In this document: positions 6,760-15,237 of the stretch, piece after piece | Numbering within the stretch: the first letter of the stretch is position 1 | Layout: every line of letters starts with the position of its first letter | From: Clostridium acidisoli DSM 12555 | GTDB lineage: Bacteria > Bacillota > Clostridia > Clostridiales > Clostridiaceae | Length of the DNA stretch: 64,000 bases | NCBI RefSeq assembly: GCF_900176305.1 | Contig: NZ_FWXH01000002.1 | Coordinates: forward strand, 806,001 to 870,000 | Reading direction: 5' to 3' | Position numbers and translations under genes: made by a program | Notes under the pieces: model-generated | Told to the model about the DNA's origin: nothing | Database searches by the model: none | The model's input: the letters and a program-made list of their open reading frames with translations, nothing else

Positions 6760-6844
6760 TGGTGCAGGTGACGGGACTTGAACCCGTACGTCCTAAAACA
6801 CACGCCCCTCAAACGTGCCTGTCTGCCGATTCCAGCACACCTGC
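6760..6844 (-). tRNA. tRNA-Leu (GAG)
   Basis: On the minus strand the acceptor arms GCAGGTG and CACCTGC pair. The anticodon stem CACGT/GCGTG closes the loop TTGAGGG with anticodon GAG. A long variable arm and a GTTCAAGTC T-loop are present, and CCA is encoded (6762-6760). The long variable arm fits a class II tRNA. It reads CUC/CUU leucine codons. Its 3' end faces the integrase, so it is the likely attachment site. Confidence 0.95.
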
Positions 6845-6875
6845 CTATTTCTTAAATATAAAAATCACAATAACA

Positions 6876-6904
6876 ATTTTATCATAGAAATTAAAATTAG
6901 TCAA
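6876..6904 (-). promoter_or_regulatory. Promoter of tRNA-Leu
   Basis: Minus strand: TTGACT, 17-base spacer, TAAAAT preceded by TGA. It is about 30 bases upstream of the tRNA 5' end. Confidence 0.65.
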
Positions 6905-7025
6905 TGATGGGAAAACATTTGAAATATTTATATTTTTTTGAATAGTATATCTTTAATGTGTTAAAATATATGTATTGGTTCATTTTACTAATAAGTAACT
7001 TTTAACATTTTATAGGGGGAAAATT

Positions 7026-8921
7026 ATGAAAGAAATAATAGACACCGATTACAAACCTTACTTTATATTAGACATTAATAAAAATGTCATCGATTGTAAT
7101 AGCAGCTTCGTTAATTTAACCAACTATTCAGAAAAAGATATCATTGGTAAAAAATCAGGGGATCTTTGTTCTTTACTTAAAATTAATTCACCATCACTAC
7201 TTGCGGATATTGATAATGACAGAACTTATTACATATTTACAAAACATCTAAAACCTGTTGAGGTAAACATATGTATTAAACATTTTAATAATTCAACTAG
7301 ATATATTTTTTTTGAGAAACATTCATCTTGGCTTGACGAAAAATTTAGTTTTATAAAACAAATTTATTCGAATAATAAGGTTGGCATTGCTATTTATAGC
7401 TTTAATGATTTAATTCTTTTAGTTAGTAATCAAAGATATTTGAATTTTTTTGGCAAACCAAACAACAAAAAAAATCTTTGTATAGGAAAACATCCTAAGT
7501 ATGTTATAGCTAACTATGTAGGCAGTAAACTTGAGAAAGCTGTTCTTAATGTAATAAAAACAGGTAGGCTTTTTCATTGTAAAAAATATAAAATTCCAGT
7601 TAGTAAATCTTTGGATTCTTATTGGGATATTATAATTGACCCAATAAATATGGATAACCAACCTAAATATATTTTGGTTATATCTTCAAATGTAACAAAA
7701 CGTGTAGAAAGCGAAAAAATTATAATTGAACAGTCTAAGATAATACATCAACAAAAAAATGAACTTAACACCATTCTTCAAAATACTACTGCTGGAATAT
7801 CCATTGCGGACAAGCTCGGAAACCATATAAAGGTTAATAATAATCCTAAGCATTGGTACGATCTGTTTGCTACCACAGATGATGAAATAGACTATTCTAG
7901 GGAATATTATGATGAACATGGAAATTTAATTGCATCTGGCGTACTTCCAGTTTCATTTTTATTTGATAAAAAAAATTCTTCTGTAAATCAAATATTGTTT
8001 AAACATGGTGAAAACAAAGTATATTATTTAATTAATTGGAATCCTGTTTTTACTAAAAAAGGTCAATTTTCTATGGGTATAATTACAACTAGTGATATAA
8101 CTTGTGAAGCAGAGAAACAAAAACAATTAGAAAAAGTTATGGCTATGCATGAAGACTTTTTTTCATTTATTGCACATGAATTTAAAACCCCTATTACTAC
8201 AATAAACTCTACCATCCAGCTACTTGAACTTGTTTATAAAGATCAGATGACTGAAAAGATAAGTCATGGTATCCGTACCATTAAAAGAAACACTTATCAG
8301 CAAATGCGTTTGGTGAGCAATCTTTTAGATATAACTAGAGCCGAATCTGGATATCTTAAGATATATAAAAAGAATTATGATATTGTGGCTATGACTAATT
8401 TAATTATTGAATCTGTTCAACCCTTTGCAAATTCTAAAAATATAAATGTCATATTCAAATCTTCTATTTCAGGAATGATTATTGCTGTAGATGATGAGAA
8501 ATATGAACGAGTTATTTTGAATATAATTTCAAATGCAATTAAATTTACTCCTTCGAATAAGAATATTTATGTAGATATTTCTTGTGACATAAATAATGTT
8601 TACATAAAAGTTACTGATGAAGGTCCTGGAATACCAAGAGAAAAGATGAATGTGATATTTGATCGTTTTGGGCAAGTTGGAAGCTCTTATACACGTCAAG
8701 GTGAAGGTACTGGAATTGGATTATGTTTAGTTAAATTACTTTTAAATGCTATGAATGGAGATATTAAACTTGATAGTATTGAGGGTGAGGGATCAACCTT
8801 TACTATAATTCTTCCAAATAAAGAAGCTGATGCCAATCAGCTTGTTAAAATGCCAGAATTTACAGATGATCACTTAATAAAAGCTCTTAACATAGAATTT
8901 TCTAATATTTATTTTAATTAA
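7026..8921 (+). CDS. Orphan PAS sensor histidine kinase
   Basis: A 631-residue cytoplasmic kinase with no membrane helices. It has an N-terminal PAS (about 8-95), a second PAS-like unit (about 110-225), a coiled linker and a third PAS-like segment (about 240-370). HisKA follows with the H-box FFSFIAHEFKTPITT (phospho-acceptor His near 384), then HATPase_c with N-box NIISNAIKFTP, G1 DEGPGIPREK, F-box FDRFGQ and G2 GEGTGIGLCLVK. No response regulator is adjacent. Orphan kinases of this build often feed Spo0A in clostridia; that link is inferred. GGGGGA precedes the ATG, and a strong terminator follows the stop. Confidence 0.88.
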   Translation: MKEIIDTDYKPYFILDINKNVIDCNSSFVNLTNYSEKDIIGKKSGDLCSLLKINSPSLLADIDNDRTYYIFTKHLKPVEVNICIKHFNNSTRYIFFEKHSSWLDEKFSFIKQIYSNNKVGIAIYSFNDLILLVSNQRYLNFFGKPNNKKNLCIGKHPKYVIANYVGSKLEKAVLNVIKTGRLFHCKKYKIPVSKSLDSYWDIIIDPINMDNQPKYILVISSNVTKRVESEKIIIEQSKIIHQQKNELNTILQNTTAGISIADKLGNHIKVNNNPKHWYDLFATTDDEIDYSREYYDEHGNLIASGVLPVSFLFDKKNSSVNQILFKHGENKVYYLINWNPVFTKKGQFSMGIITTSDITCEAEKQKQLEKVMAMHEDFFSFIAHEFKTPITTINSTIQLLELVYKDQMTEKISHGIRTIKRNTYQQMRLVSNLLDITRAESGYLKIYKKNYDIVAMTNLIIESVQPFANSKNINVIFKSSISGMIIAVDDEKYERVILNIISNAIKFTPSNKNIYVDISCDINNVYIKVTDEGPGIPREKMNVIFDRFGQVGSSYTRQGEGTGIGLCLVKLLLNAMNGDIKLDSIEGEGSTFTIILPNKEADANQLVKMPEFTDDHLIKALNIEFSNIYFN

Positions 8922-8967
8922 AAGTGGTTAGGTATTGCACAGAGAACTGCATTACCTAACCACTTTT
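8920..8967. terminator. Bidirectional terminator
   Basis: A 15-bp perfect stem (AAAAGTGGTTAGGTA with its complement) is extended by TGCA/TGCA. It separates the convergent kinase and transglycosylase genes. Confidence 0.85.
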
Positions 8968-8969
8968 AA

Positions 8970-9521
8970 CTATTTGCTATAAAGCCATTTATATAAATTG
9001 TAATATACTCTTATTTTTTTTACATATTTATCAGTTTCCTTGAATGGAATGTAGTGCAGATTTTTTCCATCTTTTGAATGCTGTGAGCTACTAAGCCACT
9101 GTTTTACATTGCCTCTTCCTGCATTATATGAAGCTGCTACAAGATCTAAGCTTCCAAATTCTTGTTTCAAATTTCCAAGATACCAACAGCCCATATTTAT
9201 ATTGTATTCAGGATCATACAAATTATCTGTAGTAAAATTTTTAATACCCATTTGTTTTGCTGACCAATCTCCAGTTGAACTAGTGATTTGCATTAATCCA
9301 TAAGCATTTTTATTTGATTTAGCACTAAAGTCAAAATTGCTTTCTGTTCTGATTACTGCTGTTACAAAGTATGGGTCTAAATTATATTTTGCAGAATATT
9401 CATATATATATTTTGAGTATTTAATAGGATAAAAATATCTACCTATACTTTTTATATTTAATGCTACCGAGGCAACAATTAGAATTAGTAGTAATATATT
9501 TCTTATGCTTTTATAAGACAT
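8970..9521 (-). CDS. Membrane-anchored lytic transglycosylase (SLT domain)
   Basis: A 183-residue protein with one N-terminal signal-anchor helix (NILLLILIVASVALNI) and an extracellular lysozyme-like SLT domain. Seen motifs are the catalytic Glu in VIRTESNF, AYGLMQI, DPEYNINMGCWYL and AASYNAGRG. The enzyme cleaves the MurNAc-GlcNAc bond in peptidoglycan with 1,6-anhydro product formation. The longest frame begins inside coaE, but GGGAGG lies just before the ATG at 9521, so that start is used. The order polA-coaE-slt is common in Clostridium, and the three are tightly packed on one strand. Confidence 0.87.
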   Translation of the reverse strand: MSYKSIRNILLLILIVASVALNIKSIGRYFYPIKYSKYIYEYSAKYNLDPYFVTAVIRTESNFDFSAKSNKNAYGLMQITSSTGDWSAKQMGIKNFTTDNLYDPEYNINMGCWYLGNLKQEFGSLDLVAASYNAGRGNVKQWLSSSQHSKDGKNLHYIPFKETDKYVKKIRVYYNLYKWLYSK

Positions 9522-9544
9522 TGTCCCCTCCCGTATTTTTTTCT

Positions 9545-10141
9545 CTAACATTCACTTAGAGAATTCAAAATTTTATCTAATTGCCTTTCCGTATTTTCTA
9601 TTTGATAGCTATTATCTATTATGAAATCTACCATTTTCTTTTTCTCATCCATAGGCATTTGTGAATTTATTCTATTCATAACTTCTTCTAAATTTAAGTT
9701 ATCTCTCTTCATGACTCTTTTTATTTGAGTTTCTTTATTTGTCCACACTAAAATGTTAAAGTCCATAAGATTATCTACCCCTGTTTCTATTAAAATAGGA
9801 GCATCTACAACACATAGTTTTTCATCTAATTTTCTACATACTTCAACATGTTTAAAAATCTCGTCTTTTATTTTAGGAATCATTATATCTTCAAGTTTTT
9901 TTCTTTCCTCTGGAAACTTAAATATGAAATTTCCTAATTTTTTTCTGTTAAGTGCACCATCTTCAGTAAAATATTCATCTCCAAATTCTTTTCTAATTTT
10001 AGTTAAAAGTTCTGGATAAGTATCAAGTATATTTTTTGCAATTATATCCGCATCAATAATTGGAATAGCTTTTTCTTTAAACATTCTTGACACTGTACTT
10101 TTGCCTGTTCCTATTCCACCTGTAAGACCAACACATAACAT
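9545..10141 (-). CDS. coaE: Dephospho-CoA kinase
   Basis: A 198-residue P-loop kinase that phosphorylates the 3'-hydroxyl of dephospho-CoA, the last step of coenzyme A synthesis, in the cytoplasm. The Walker A motif GLTGGIGTGKST is at residues 5-16, followed by the IIDADIIAK Asp motif (about 28) and the lid region RDNLNLEEVMNRI. Length is normal for the family. It lies 22 bases downstream of polA and 23 bases before the transglycosylase start, so the three form one transcription unit. Confidence 0.95.
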   Translation of the reverse strand: MLCVGLTGGIGTGKSTVSRMFKEKAIPIIDADIIAKNILDTYPELLTKIRKEFGDEYFTEDGALNRKKLGNFIFKFPEERKKLEDIMIPKIKDEIFKHVEVCRKLDEKLCVVDAPILIETGVDNLMDFNILVWTNKETQIKRVMKRDNLNLEEVMNRINSQMPMDEKKKMVDFIIDNSYQIENTERQLDKILNSLSEC

Positions 10142-10163
10142 TTTCCATCAACCTCTCACCTTT

Positions 10164-12776
10164 TTATTTTGCATTATACCATGTTTCCCCAATATTTATA
10201 TCTACTTCAAGAGGAACTTTAAGCTCTATTGCATTTTCCATTTCCTCTTTTACAATACCCTTTACCTCTTCTAATTCATCCTTATACACATTTAATATAA
10301 GTTCATCGTGTACCTGCAAAACTATAGTACTCCTTAATCCTTTTTCATTAAGCTTATTGTATACCTTAACCATTGCAAGTTTTATGATATCTGCTGCACT
10401 TCCTTGAATTGGAGTGTTCATTGCAAGTCTTTCTCCAAAAGAAGCAACTATTTTGTTTTTAGCATTAATTTCAGGTATAGCCCTTCGCCTGTTAAGTATC
10501 GTCGTAACATACGTATCCTCTTTTGCCTTTAATACAATATCATGTAAATACTGTTTAACCTTTGGATACCTTTCAAGATAAGTGTCAATATATTGTTTAG
10601 CTTCTTTCCTAGATATCTTTAGATCGTCTGCTAGACTAAAATCACCTATTCCATATACTATTCCAAAGTTAACCGCTTTTGCATTACTTCTCATAGTCGG
10701 AGTTACTTCATCTATTGGAACTCCAAATACTTCTGATGCAGTTTTAGTATGTATGTCACTATGATTAACAAATGCATCTATAAGATTTTCATCCCCAGCA
10801 ATATGTGCAAGCACTCTTAGTTCTATCTGAGAATAATCTGCAGACATAAGCAAATTAGAATCTTCATCTGGAATAAATACCTTTCTTATTTCTCTTCCCA
10901 TTTCATACTTTATAGGTATGTTTTGAAGATTAGGTTCAGTACTTGAAAGTCTTCCTGTAGTAGTTACCGTTTGATTAAAACTTGAATGTATTTTATCATC
11001 CACATCAATAACATTTTTTAGTCCCTCTACATAAGTAGAATACAGTTTACTAAGTTGTCTAAAATAAGTTACCTTATCAATGATTGGATGTTTATCCCTC
11101 AATTTTAAAAGCACTTCAGCATTTGTTGAATAACCTGTCTTTGTCTTTTTTATTACTGGTAAATCAAGTTTTTCAAATAGAATTTTTCCCAGTTGTTTTG
11201 GAGAACTTATATTAAATTCTTCACCAGACATTTCATATATTTCTTCCTGAGTTCTTTTTATTTCTAAACTAAATTTATCTCCAAGTTCTGAAAGCTTTTT
11301 ACCATCAACTTTAAATCCTCTTGCTTCCATAGATGATAGAACTTCTATTAGCGGTTGTTCTACATTATATAAAAGATCTTCCATTTCTAAAACTTTAATT
11401 TTTTCCTCTAATTTCTCATAAACTTCTTTTAAAAAGTTAATTTCTTTAAATCTTATTAACTCCTCTTCACCTGTTACGTCTATTCCTAATAAGTCATATA
11501 TTAAACCTTTAAGCTCATATTCACTTTTTGATGGATTAACAAGATATGCAGCTATCTTAGTGTCAAAAACCAGTCCCTTCAGTTTAACCTGAAGCTTATT
11601 AAGTGCAGTATACACTCCTTTTGAATCATGTATAACTTTTTTTATATCTTTATTTTCAAACACTTTTCTTAATTCATTAAGTGCTTCTTCTTGTTTATCT
11701 TTTAATATTTCACTTAGCTTAATAAAATAATTTTTTCCATCTGCGCTTAAATAAATGTTATCAATCTGAATTTTGGAATAAACACTTTCGTTTAATATTT
11801 CAAAGCTACAATAGATACTATTATTAATTGAATTTGTTAACTTTTTAAAAGTTTCCAAATTGTCAATTGTTTCATAATTAACCGTTACTTCATTAATAAC
11901 CTTTTCTTCCTCTGTCAAAGGAAGTTTTTCTATTAAGCTCTTAAATTGTAACTTTATAAACCATTCCTTTACAGCCTTGTAATCGAAATTGTCTTTTGAT
12001 CTTATTTCATTTAAATCTATTTCTATTGGAACATTCACAAGTATTGTAGCAAGCTTTTTACTAAAAATTGCCTGTTCACTGTATTCCATAAGGTTCTCTT
12101 TTAATTTTTTTCCATTTATATTATCTATATTCATAAGTACATTTTCAATGCTTTTGTATTCTTTTATTAATTTGAAAGCAGTTTTTTCTCCAACTCCTGG
12201 TACTCCAGGTATATTGTCAGAATTATCACCCATAAGTCCTTTAACATCAATAAATTCTGTTGGTGTTACACCATAATCCTCTATCATTCTGTTTTTATCA
12301 TAAATTTCTTTTTCTGTCATACCCTTTTTGTTTATTACTATTTTTACATTATCATCTGCAAGCTGGAGGGCATCTCTATCTCCTGTAATTATGTATACCT
12401 CAATGCCTTTTTCTTTTGCAAAGACCGAAAGCGTTCCCATAAGATCATCAGCTTCAAAACCTTCAACTTCAAATATACTAATAGCTAGTTTTTCTAAAAT
12501 TTCTTTTAATATAGGAAACTGCTCTGCAAGTTCTGGTGGCATCTTTTTTCTCCCAGCCTTGTAGTCCTTGTATTCCTTATGCCTAAAAGTTGGTGCCTTA
12601 AGATCAAAGGTTGTAACTATATAATCTGGTTTTAATTCTTCCTTCATTTTAAAAAGCATGGTCATAAAACCGTAAATAGCATTTGTGTTTGTTCCTTCTG
12701 CATTTGTAAGCGGTGGAAGGGCATAAAAAGCTCTATTCAAAAGACTATTACCATCTAAAATAAGTAATCGTTCCAT
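10164..12776 (-). CDS. polA: DNA polymerase I
   Basis: An 870-residue family A polymerase for Okazaki fragment maturation and repair. The N-terminal 5'-3' exonuclease (1-290) has LLILDGNSLLNRAFYAL, the acidic cluster GFEADDLMGT and GDNSDNIPGVPGVGEKTA. The middle 3'-5' exonuclease-like domain (about 300-460) lacks the usual DxE metal residues (SFEILNES in that place), so proofreading is probably absent, as in Bacillus and Taq enzymes. The polymerase domain shows motif A SADYSQIELRVLAHIA, the O-helix RSNAKAVNFGIVYG, and motif C LQVHDELI. It is first in the polA-coaE-slt cluster. Confidence 0.96.
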   Translation of the reverse strand: MERLLILDGNSLLNRAFYALPPLTNAEGTNTNAIYGFMTMLFKMKEELKPDYIVTTFDLKAPTFRHKEYKDYKAGRKKMPPELAEQFPILKEILEKLAISIFEVEGFEADDLMGTLSVFAKEKGIEVYIITGDRDALQLADDNVKIVINKKGMTEKEIYDKNRMIEDYGVTPTEFIDVKGLMGDNSDNIPGVPGVGEKTAFKLIKEYKSIENVLMNIDNINGKKLKENLMEYSEQAIFSKKLATILVNVPIEIDLNEIRSKDNFDYKAVKEWFIKLQFKSLIEKLPLTEEEKVINEVTVNYETIDNLETFKKLTNSINNSIYCSFEILNESVYSKIQIDNIYLSADGKNYFIKLSEILKDKQEEALNELRKVFENKDIKKVIHDSKGVYTALNKLQVKLKGLVFDTKIAAYLVNPSKSEYELKGLIYDLLGIDVTGEEELIRFKEINFLKEVYEKLEEKIKVLEMEDLLYNVEQPLIEVLSSMEARGFKVDGKKLSELGDKFSLEIKRTQEEIYEMSGEEFNISSPKQLGKILFEKLDLPVIKKTKTGYSTNAEVLLKLRDKHPIIDKVTYFRQLSKLYSTYVEGLKNVIDVDDKIHSSFNQTVTTTGRLSSTEPNLQNIPIKYEMGREIRKVFIPDEDSNLLMSADYSQIELRVLAHIAGDENLIDAFVNHSDIHTKTASEVFGVPIDEVTPTMRSNAKAVNFGIVYGIGDFSLADDLKISRKEAKQYIDTYLERYPKVKQYLHDIVLKAKEDTYVTTILNRRRAIPEINAKNKIVASFGERLAMNTPIQGSAADIIKLAMVKVYNKLNEKGLRSTIVLQVHDELILNVYKDELEEVKGIVKEEMENAIELKVPLEVDINIGETWYNAK

Positions 12777-12940
12777 TTAATCACTTCTCCAATCGAGATT
12801 TTCTTTATAACTAGTATATAATTATAACATTTAGTAATGTAAAATAGTAAAAGTATTTCAAAATCCATTAATAAATATTATAATATCTATTATAACCCAA
12901 TAAACTCATATTTTAAAATATATAAAACGAGGTGTTTAAC

Positions 12941-13579
12941 TTGATAAAAGACGATTACAGTGCAAAAGTATCGGATAAATTCAATTCCCTTATAAAAGAG
13001 ATAGAAGATGTTAATAATTTACATACAGACAAATTAGCGCTTATCGATGCTTCCTTTAAAAAATTTTTAGGAGTTAGCTCTTTAATTATAAATTCTATGT
13101 CAAATAAGGATGTTTTAGTATTAATGAACCGAAGTGATAAATTAGATGGTAACTACTGCTTAATAGCTGCAGCTTTACTTTATGAAGAAGCATTAATATT
13201 TGAAAAAGATGATCTTTTAAGCGAAGCTTATAGCAAATATGAAAAGGCTTTTTACCTTATATTTAATATGAAAACTTTCAATACAGAATGCGAAATTACA
13301 GGTTATGAAAAAATGATGCACAATATTTCTTTATCCCTAGAAAAATTTCACCTTCCTATTGAATTAAAAAAGAATTTAATAACTTATTATGAACTTAACT
13401 GTGAGTACTCAAAGACAGAGGATAATCTTTACGATTTATTAGATGATGAAACTTCACATGTTTTTGCTAAAGAAAAACTTAAAGACTTCTACCAGAACCT
13501 ATTGGAAAAGGATGATTTAACCTTAGAGGCAGGTGGCCTTCCAAGAAATGAAATCTTAGAGGCACTAGGAGCTTTATAA
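12941..13579 (+). CDS. DUF6483-like helical protein
   Basis: About 212 residues, cytoplasmic, almost entirely helical with repeat-like helix pairs (YEEALIFEKDDLLSEAYSKY, YEKAFYLIF) that suggest a TPR-like body. The start M-I-K-D-D-Y and the end GGLPRNEILEALGAL resemble the DUF6483 family of Firmicutes; that assignment is from memory and tentative. The frame is open from a GTG at 12932 that overlaps the GAGGTG ribosome binding site; TTG at 12941, 6 bases after it, is preferred and gives the conserved MIKDDY start. The function is unknown. Confidence 0.65.
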   Translation: MIKDDYSAKVSDKFNSLIKEIEDVNNLHTDKLALIDASFKKFLGVSSLIINSMSNKDVLVLMNRSDKLDGNYCLIAAALLYEEALIFEKDDLLSEAYSKYEKAFYLIFNMKTFNTECEITGYEKMMHNISLSLEKFHLPIELKKNLITYYELNCEYSKTEDNLYDLLDDETSHVFAKEKLKDFYQNLLEKDDLTLEAGGLPRNEILEALGAL

Positions 13580-13585
13580 TAAGAA

Positions 13586-14287
13586 TTAAAGCTCCATCCT
13601 TATTCCATTTTCTTTAAGCCACTGCTGACTAAGTTTATAATCTGGTAGTATTGAACCTACTAGATTCCAAAAGTTTTTAGAGTGGTCTTTATGAACCATG
13701 TGACACATCTCATGAACTACAATGTAATCAATAACCTCTTCTTTTGCCATTGAACAACGCCAGTTAAACAATATGTCATTATAAAAAGTACAGCTGGCCC
13801 ATCTTGTTTTTTGTTCCTTAACCTTTATATTCCTTGGACTTTCCTTAAAGTATTTATTATAATATTTTATTTTTTCTAGAACTTTTTCAAGGGTTTTCTC
13901 TCTATACCAAAGTTCTAGCATGTTTCGTATTTTGTCCTTATCCAGTGTTTTTAATGTTACTTCTAACTTATCTTTAATAAGTTCAACCTTTTCTATATTG
14001 CCAAGAGTTACCTTCAGTTCAACTTTCTTTCCTAGATACAAAAAAGTTTCTCCACTATTAAATTCATGTTTTGGTTTTATTTCCATGTCTTTTATCATAT
14101 ACAATTTCTTTAAAATCCACGGTGCTTTTTCCTTGACACAATTTATTATTATGGCTTCACTTACACCAATTGGTGCAGCAACTGTTATCTCATGAGGAGG
14201 TGCAATTGCTATTTTCATAGTTTTTCTTTTTGAATAAATTATATTAAATTCTATTTTATTACCAGCATAAAAAAAATGTAATTTCAT
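13586..14287 (-). CDS. YgjP-like (DUF45) zinc metallopeptidase
   Basis: About 234 residues. The C-terminal half carries the zinc-binding signature VVHEMCHMVHKDHSKNFW (HExxH with a third downstream His), preceded by KTRWASC and FNWRCSMA, which are hallmarks of the YgjP/M48-like DUF45 family. The N-terminal part (RKTMKIAIAPPHEITVAAP) forms the family's beta-rich region. Cytoplasmic, substrate unknown. The frame opens at TTG 14299, but GAGGGAT lies 5 bases before ATG 14287, which is used. It lies 14 bases downstream of the crcB pair and may share their transcript. Confidence 0.85.
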   Translation of the reverse strand: MKLHFFYAGNKIEFNIIYSKRKTMKIAIAPPHEITVAAPIGVSEAIIINCVKEKAPWILKKLYMIKDMEIKPKHEFNSGETFLYLGKKVELKVTLGNIEKVELIKDKLEVTLKTLDKDKIRNMLELWYREKTLEKVLEKIKYYNKYFKESPRNIKVKEQKTRWASCTFYNDILFNWRCSMAKEEVIDYIVVHEMCHMVHKDHSKNFWNLVGSILPDYKLSQQWLKENGIRMEL

Positions 14288-14301
14288 ATTATCCCTCAAA
14301 C

Positions 14302-14658
14302 CTATATAAATTTACCTACTTTAAAACCTATAGCGTAAAAAATTACGCCAAGTAAAATTGAAAGAAACATATACATTATTGCATTTAATTTTTCCTTGCC
14401 TTTAAATAAATTAAAGCCTTCGTACATAAATGTGGAAAATGTAGTGTATCCACCAAGAATTCCATCTCCTAAAAAAGCATACAATGTATTGTTTTTTACT
14501 AATGCTGTTAAAATGCCAAGAAAGGCTGCTCCTGTTATGTTTATTATGAATGTTCCTATTGGAAAATTCTTATTTCTCCCTTTACCTATAACTTTTCCTA
14601 ATGAATATCTTGTTATACTCCCAAATATGCCTCCAACACCAACTAAAATATATTCCAT
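14302..14658 (-). CDS. crcB: Fluoride channel subunit CrcB (second copy)
   Basis: A 118-residue membrane protein with four hydrophobic helices. It shows the Fluc signatures GGIFGSITRYSLGK, PIGTFIINITGAAFLG and GYTTFSTFMYEG. Fluc/CrcB channels export fluoride as dual-topology dimers; genomes with two adjacent genes usually make an obligate antiparallel heterodimer. It follows the first crcB by 22 bases, and the fluoride riboswitch upstream of the pair should control both. Length and motifs are complete. Confidence 0.93.
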   Translation of the reverse strand: MEYILVGVGGIFGSITRYSLGKVIGKGRNKNFPIGTFIINITGAAFLGILTALVKNNTLYAFLGDGILGGYTTFSTFMYEGFNLFKGKEKLNAIMYMFLSILLGVIFYAIGFKVGKFI

Positions 14659-14680
14659 AATCTATATCTCCTCCTAAGCC

Positions 14681-15097
14681 TTACAATTCAGCAGTAATAT
14701 CTTCTTCATCCTCATCCTCTTTAACTTTGAATCTTTCAGCAAAATTTATTCCTAATATTATTGCTAACATGCTAATTCCAATAGAAAACAAAATATACAT
14801 TATTGCATAATTATAATGTCCCTTTTCAATTAATCCAAATGCGTCTTTACAAAATGTTGCAAAAGTTGTGTATGTTCCAATAAATCCAGTTGTTATTCCA
14901 AGTTTAAGATTTTCATCAAATTTTTTTAAATTTAGTGCAAGTGCGAATACAAAAGCTAATGCAAAACTTCCTGTTATATTGATTATTAAAGTATTTATTG
15001 GAAAAACACTGCTATGTCTAAACTGTATATTTTTTATGGCAAATCTTAGCATAGATCCAAAAAAACCGAATGCACCTATATATAGATATTTTTTCAT
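14681..15097 (-). CDS. crcB: Fluoride channel subunit CrcB (first copy)
   Basis: A 138-residue, four-helix Fluc/CrcB subunit with the motifs FGFFGSMLRFAIKN, NTLIINITGSFALAF and GFIGTYTTFATFCKDA. It carries an extra acidic C-terminal tail (KVKEDEDEEDITAEL) absent from its partner. Together with the second copy it should form the fluoride exporter in the plasma membrane. It lies directly downstream of a fluoride riboswitch, so expression should rise when fluoride is present. The strongly acidic tail of one subunit only may help set the topology or assembly of the pair; that is speculative. Confidence 0.93.
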   Translation of the reverse strand: MKKYLYIGAFGFFGSMLRFAIKNIQFRHSSVFPINTLIINITGSFALAFVFALALNLKKFDENLKLGITTGFIGTYTTFATFCKDAFGLIEKGHYNYAIMYILFSIGISMLAIILGINFAERFKVKEDEDEEDITAEL

Positions 15098-15125
15098 GTA
15101 ACCCTCCTAAAATTATAAAAAAATA

Positions 15126-15196
15126 AACCCCTATAGATAATAAAACCTATAGGAGTCATCAGCTCTAAGCATTTAAGGTGAACTCCATCACCTATA
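15126..15196 (-). promoter_or_regulatory. Fluoride riboswitch (crcB motif) with terminator
   Basis: On the minus strand the aptamer reads GGTGATGGAGTTCACC, then a short loop segment and GCTGATGACTCCTA, the conserved crcB-motif core. CCTATAG...CTATAGG followed by a T-rich run (15136-15121) is the expression-platform terminator; its 5' arm overlaps the aptamer 3' end, so fluoride binding should prevent termination. Confidence 0.95.
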
Positions 15197-15201
15197 AAAA
15201 A

Positions 15202-15230
15202 ATTATATCACTTAAATCTATACATTTCAA
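15202..15230 (-). promoter_or_regulatory. Promoter of crcB operon
   Basis: Minus strand: TTGAAA, 17-base spacer, perfect TATAAT. The start point would fall at the 5' end of the riboswitch. Confidence 0.7.
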
Positions 15231-15237
15231 CTCCATC

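Noticed and set aside
10164-12776. Active proofreading in DNA polymerase I
   Set aside because: The middle domain is present in outline but the acidic metal ligands are not visible, so I describe it as probably inactive.
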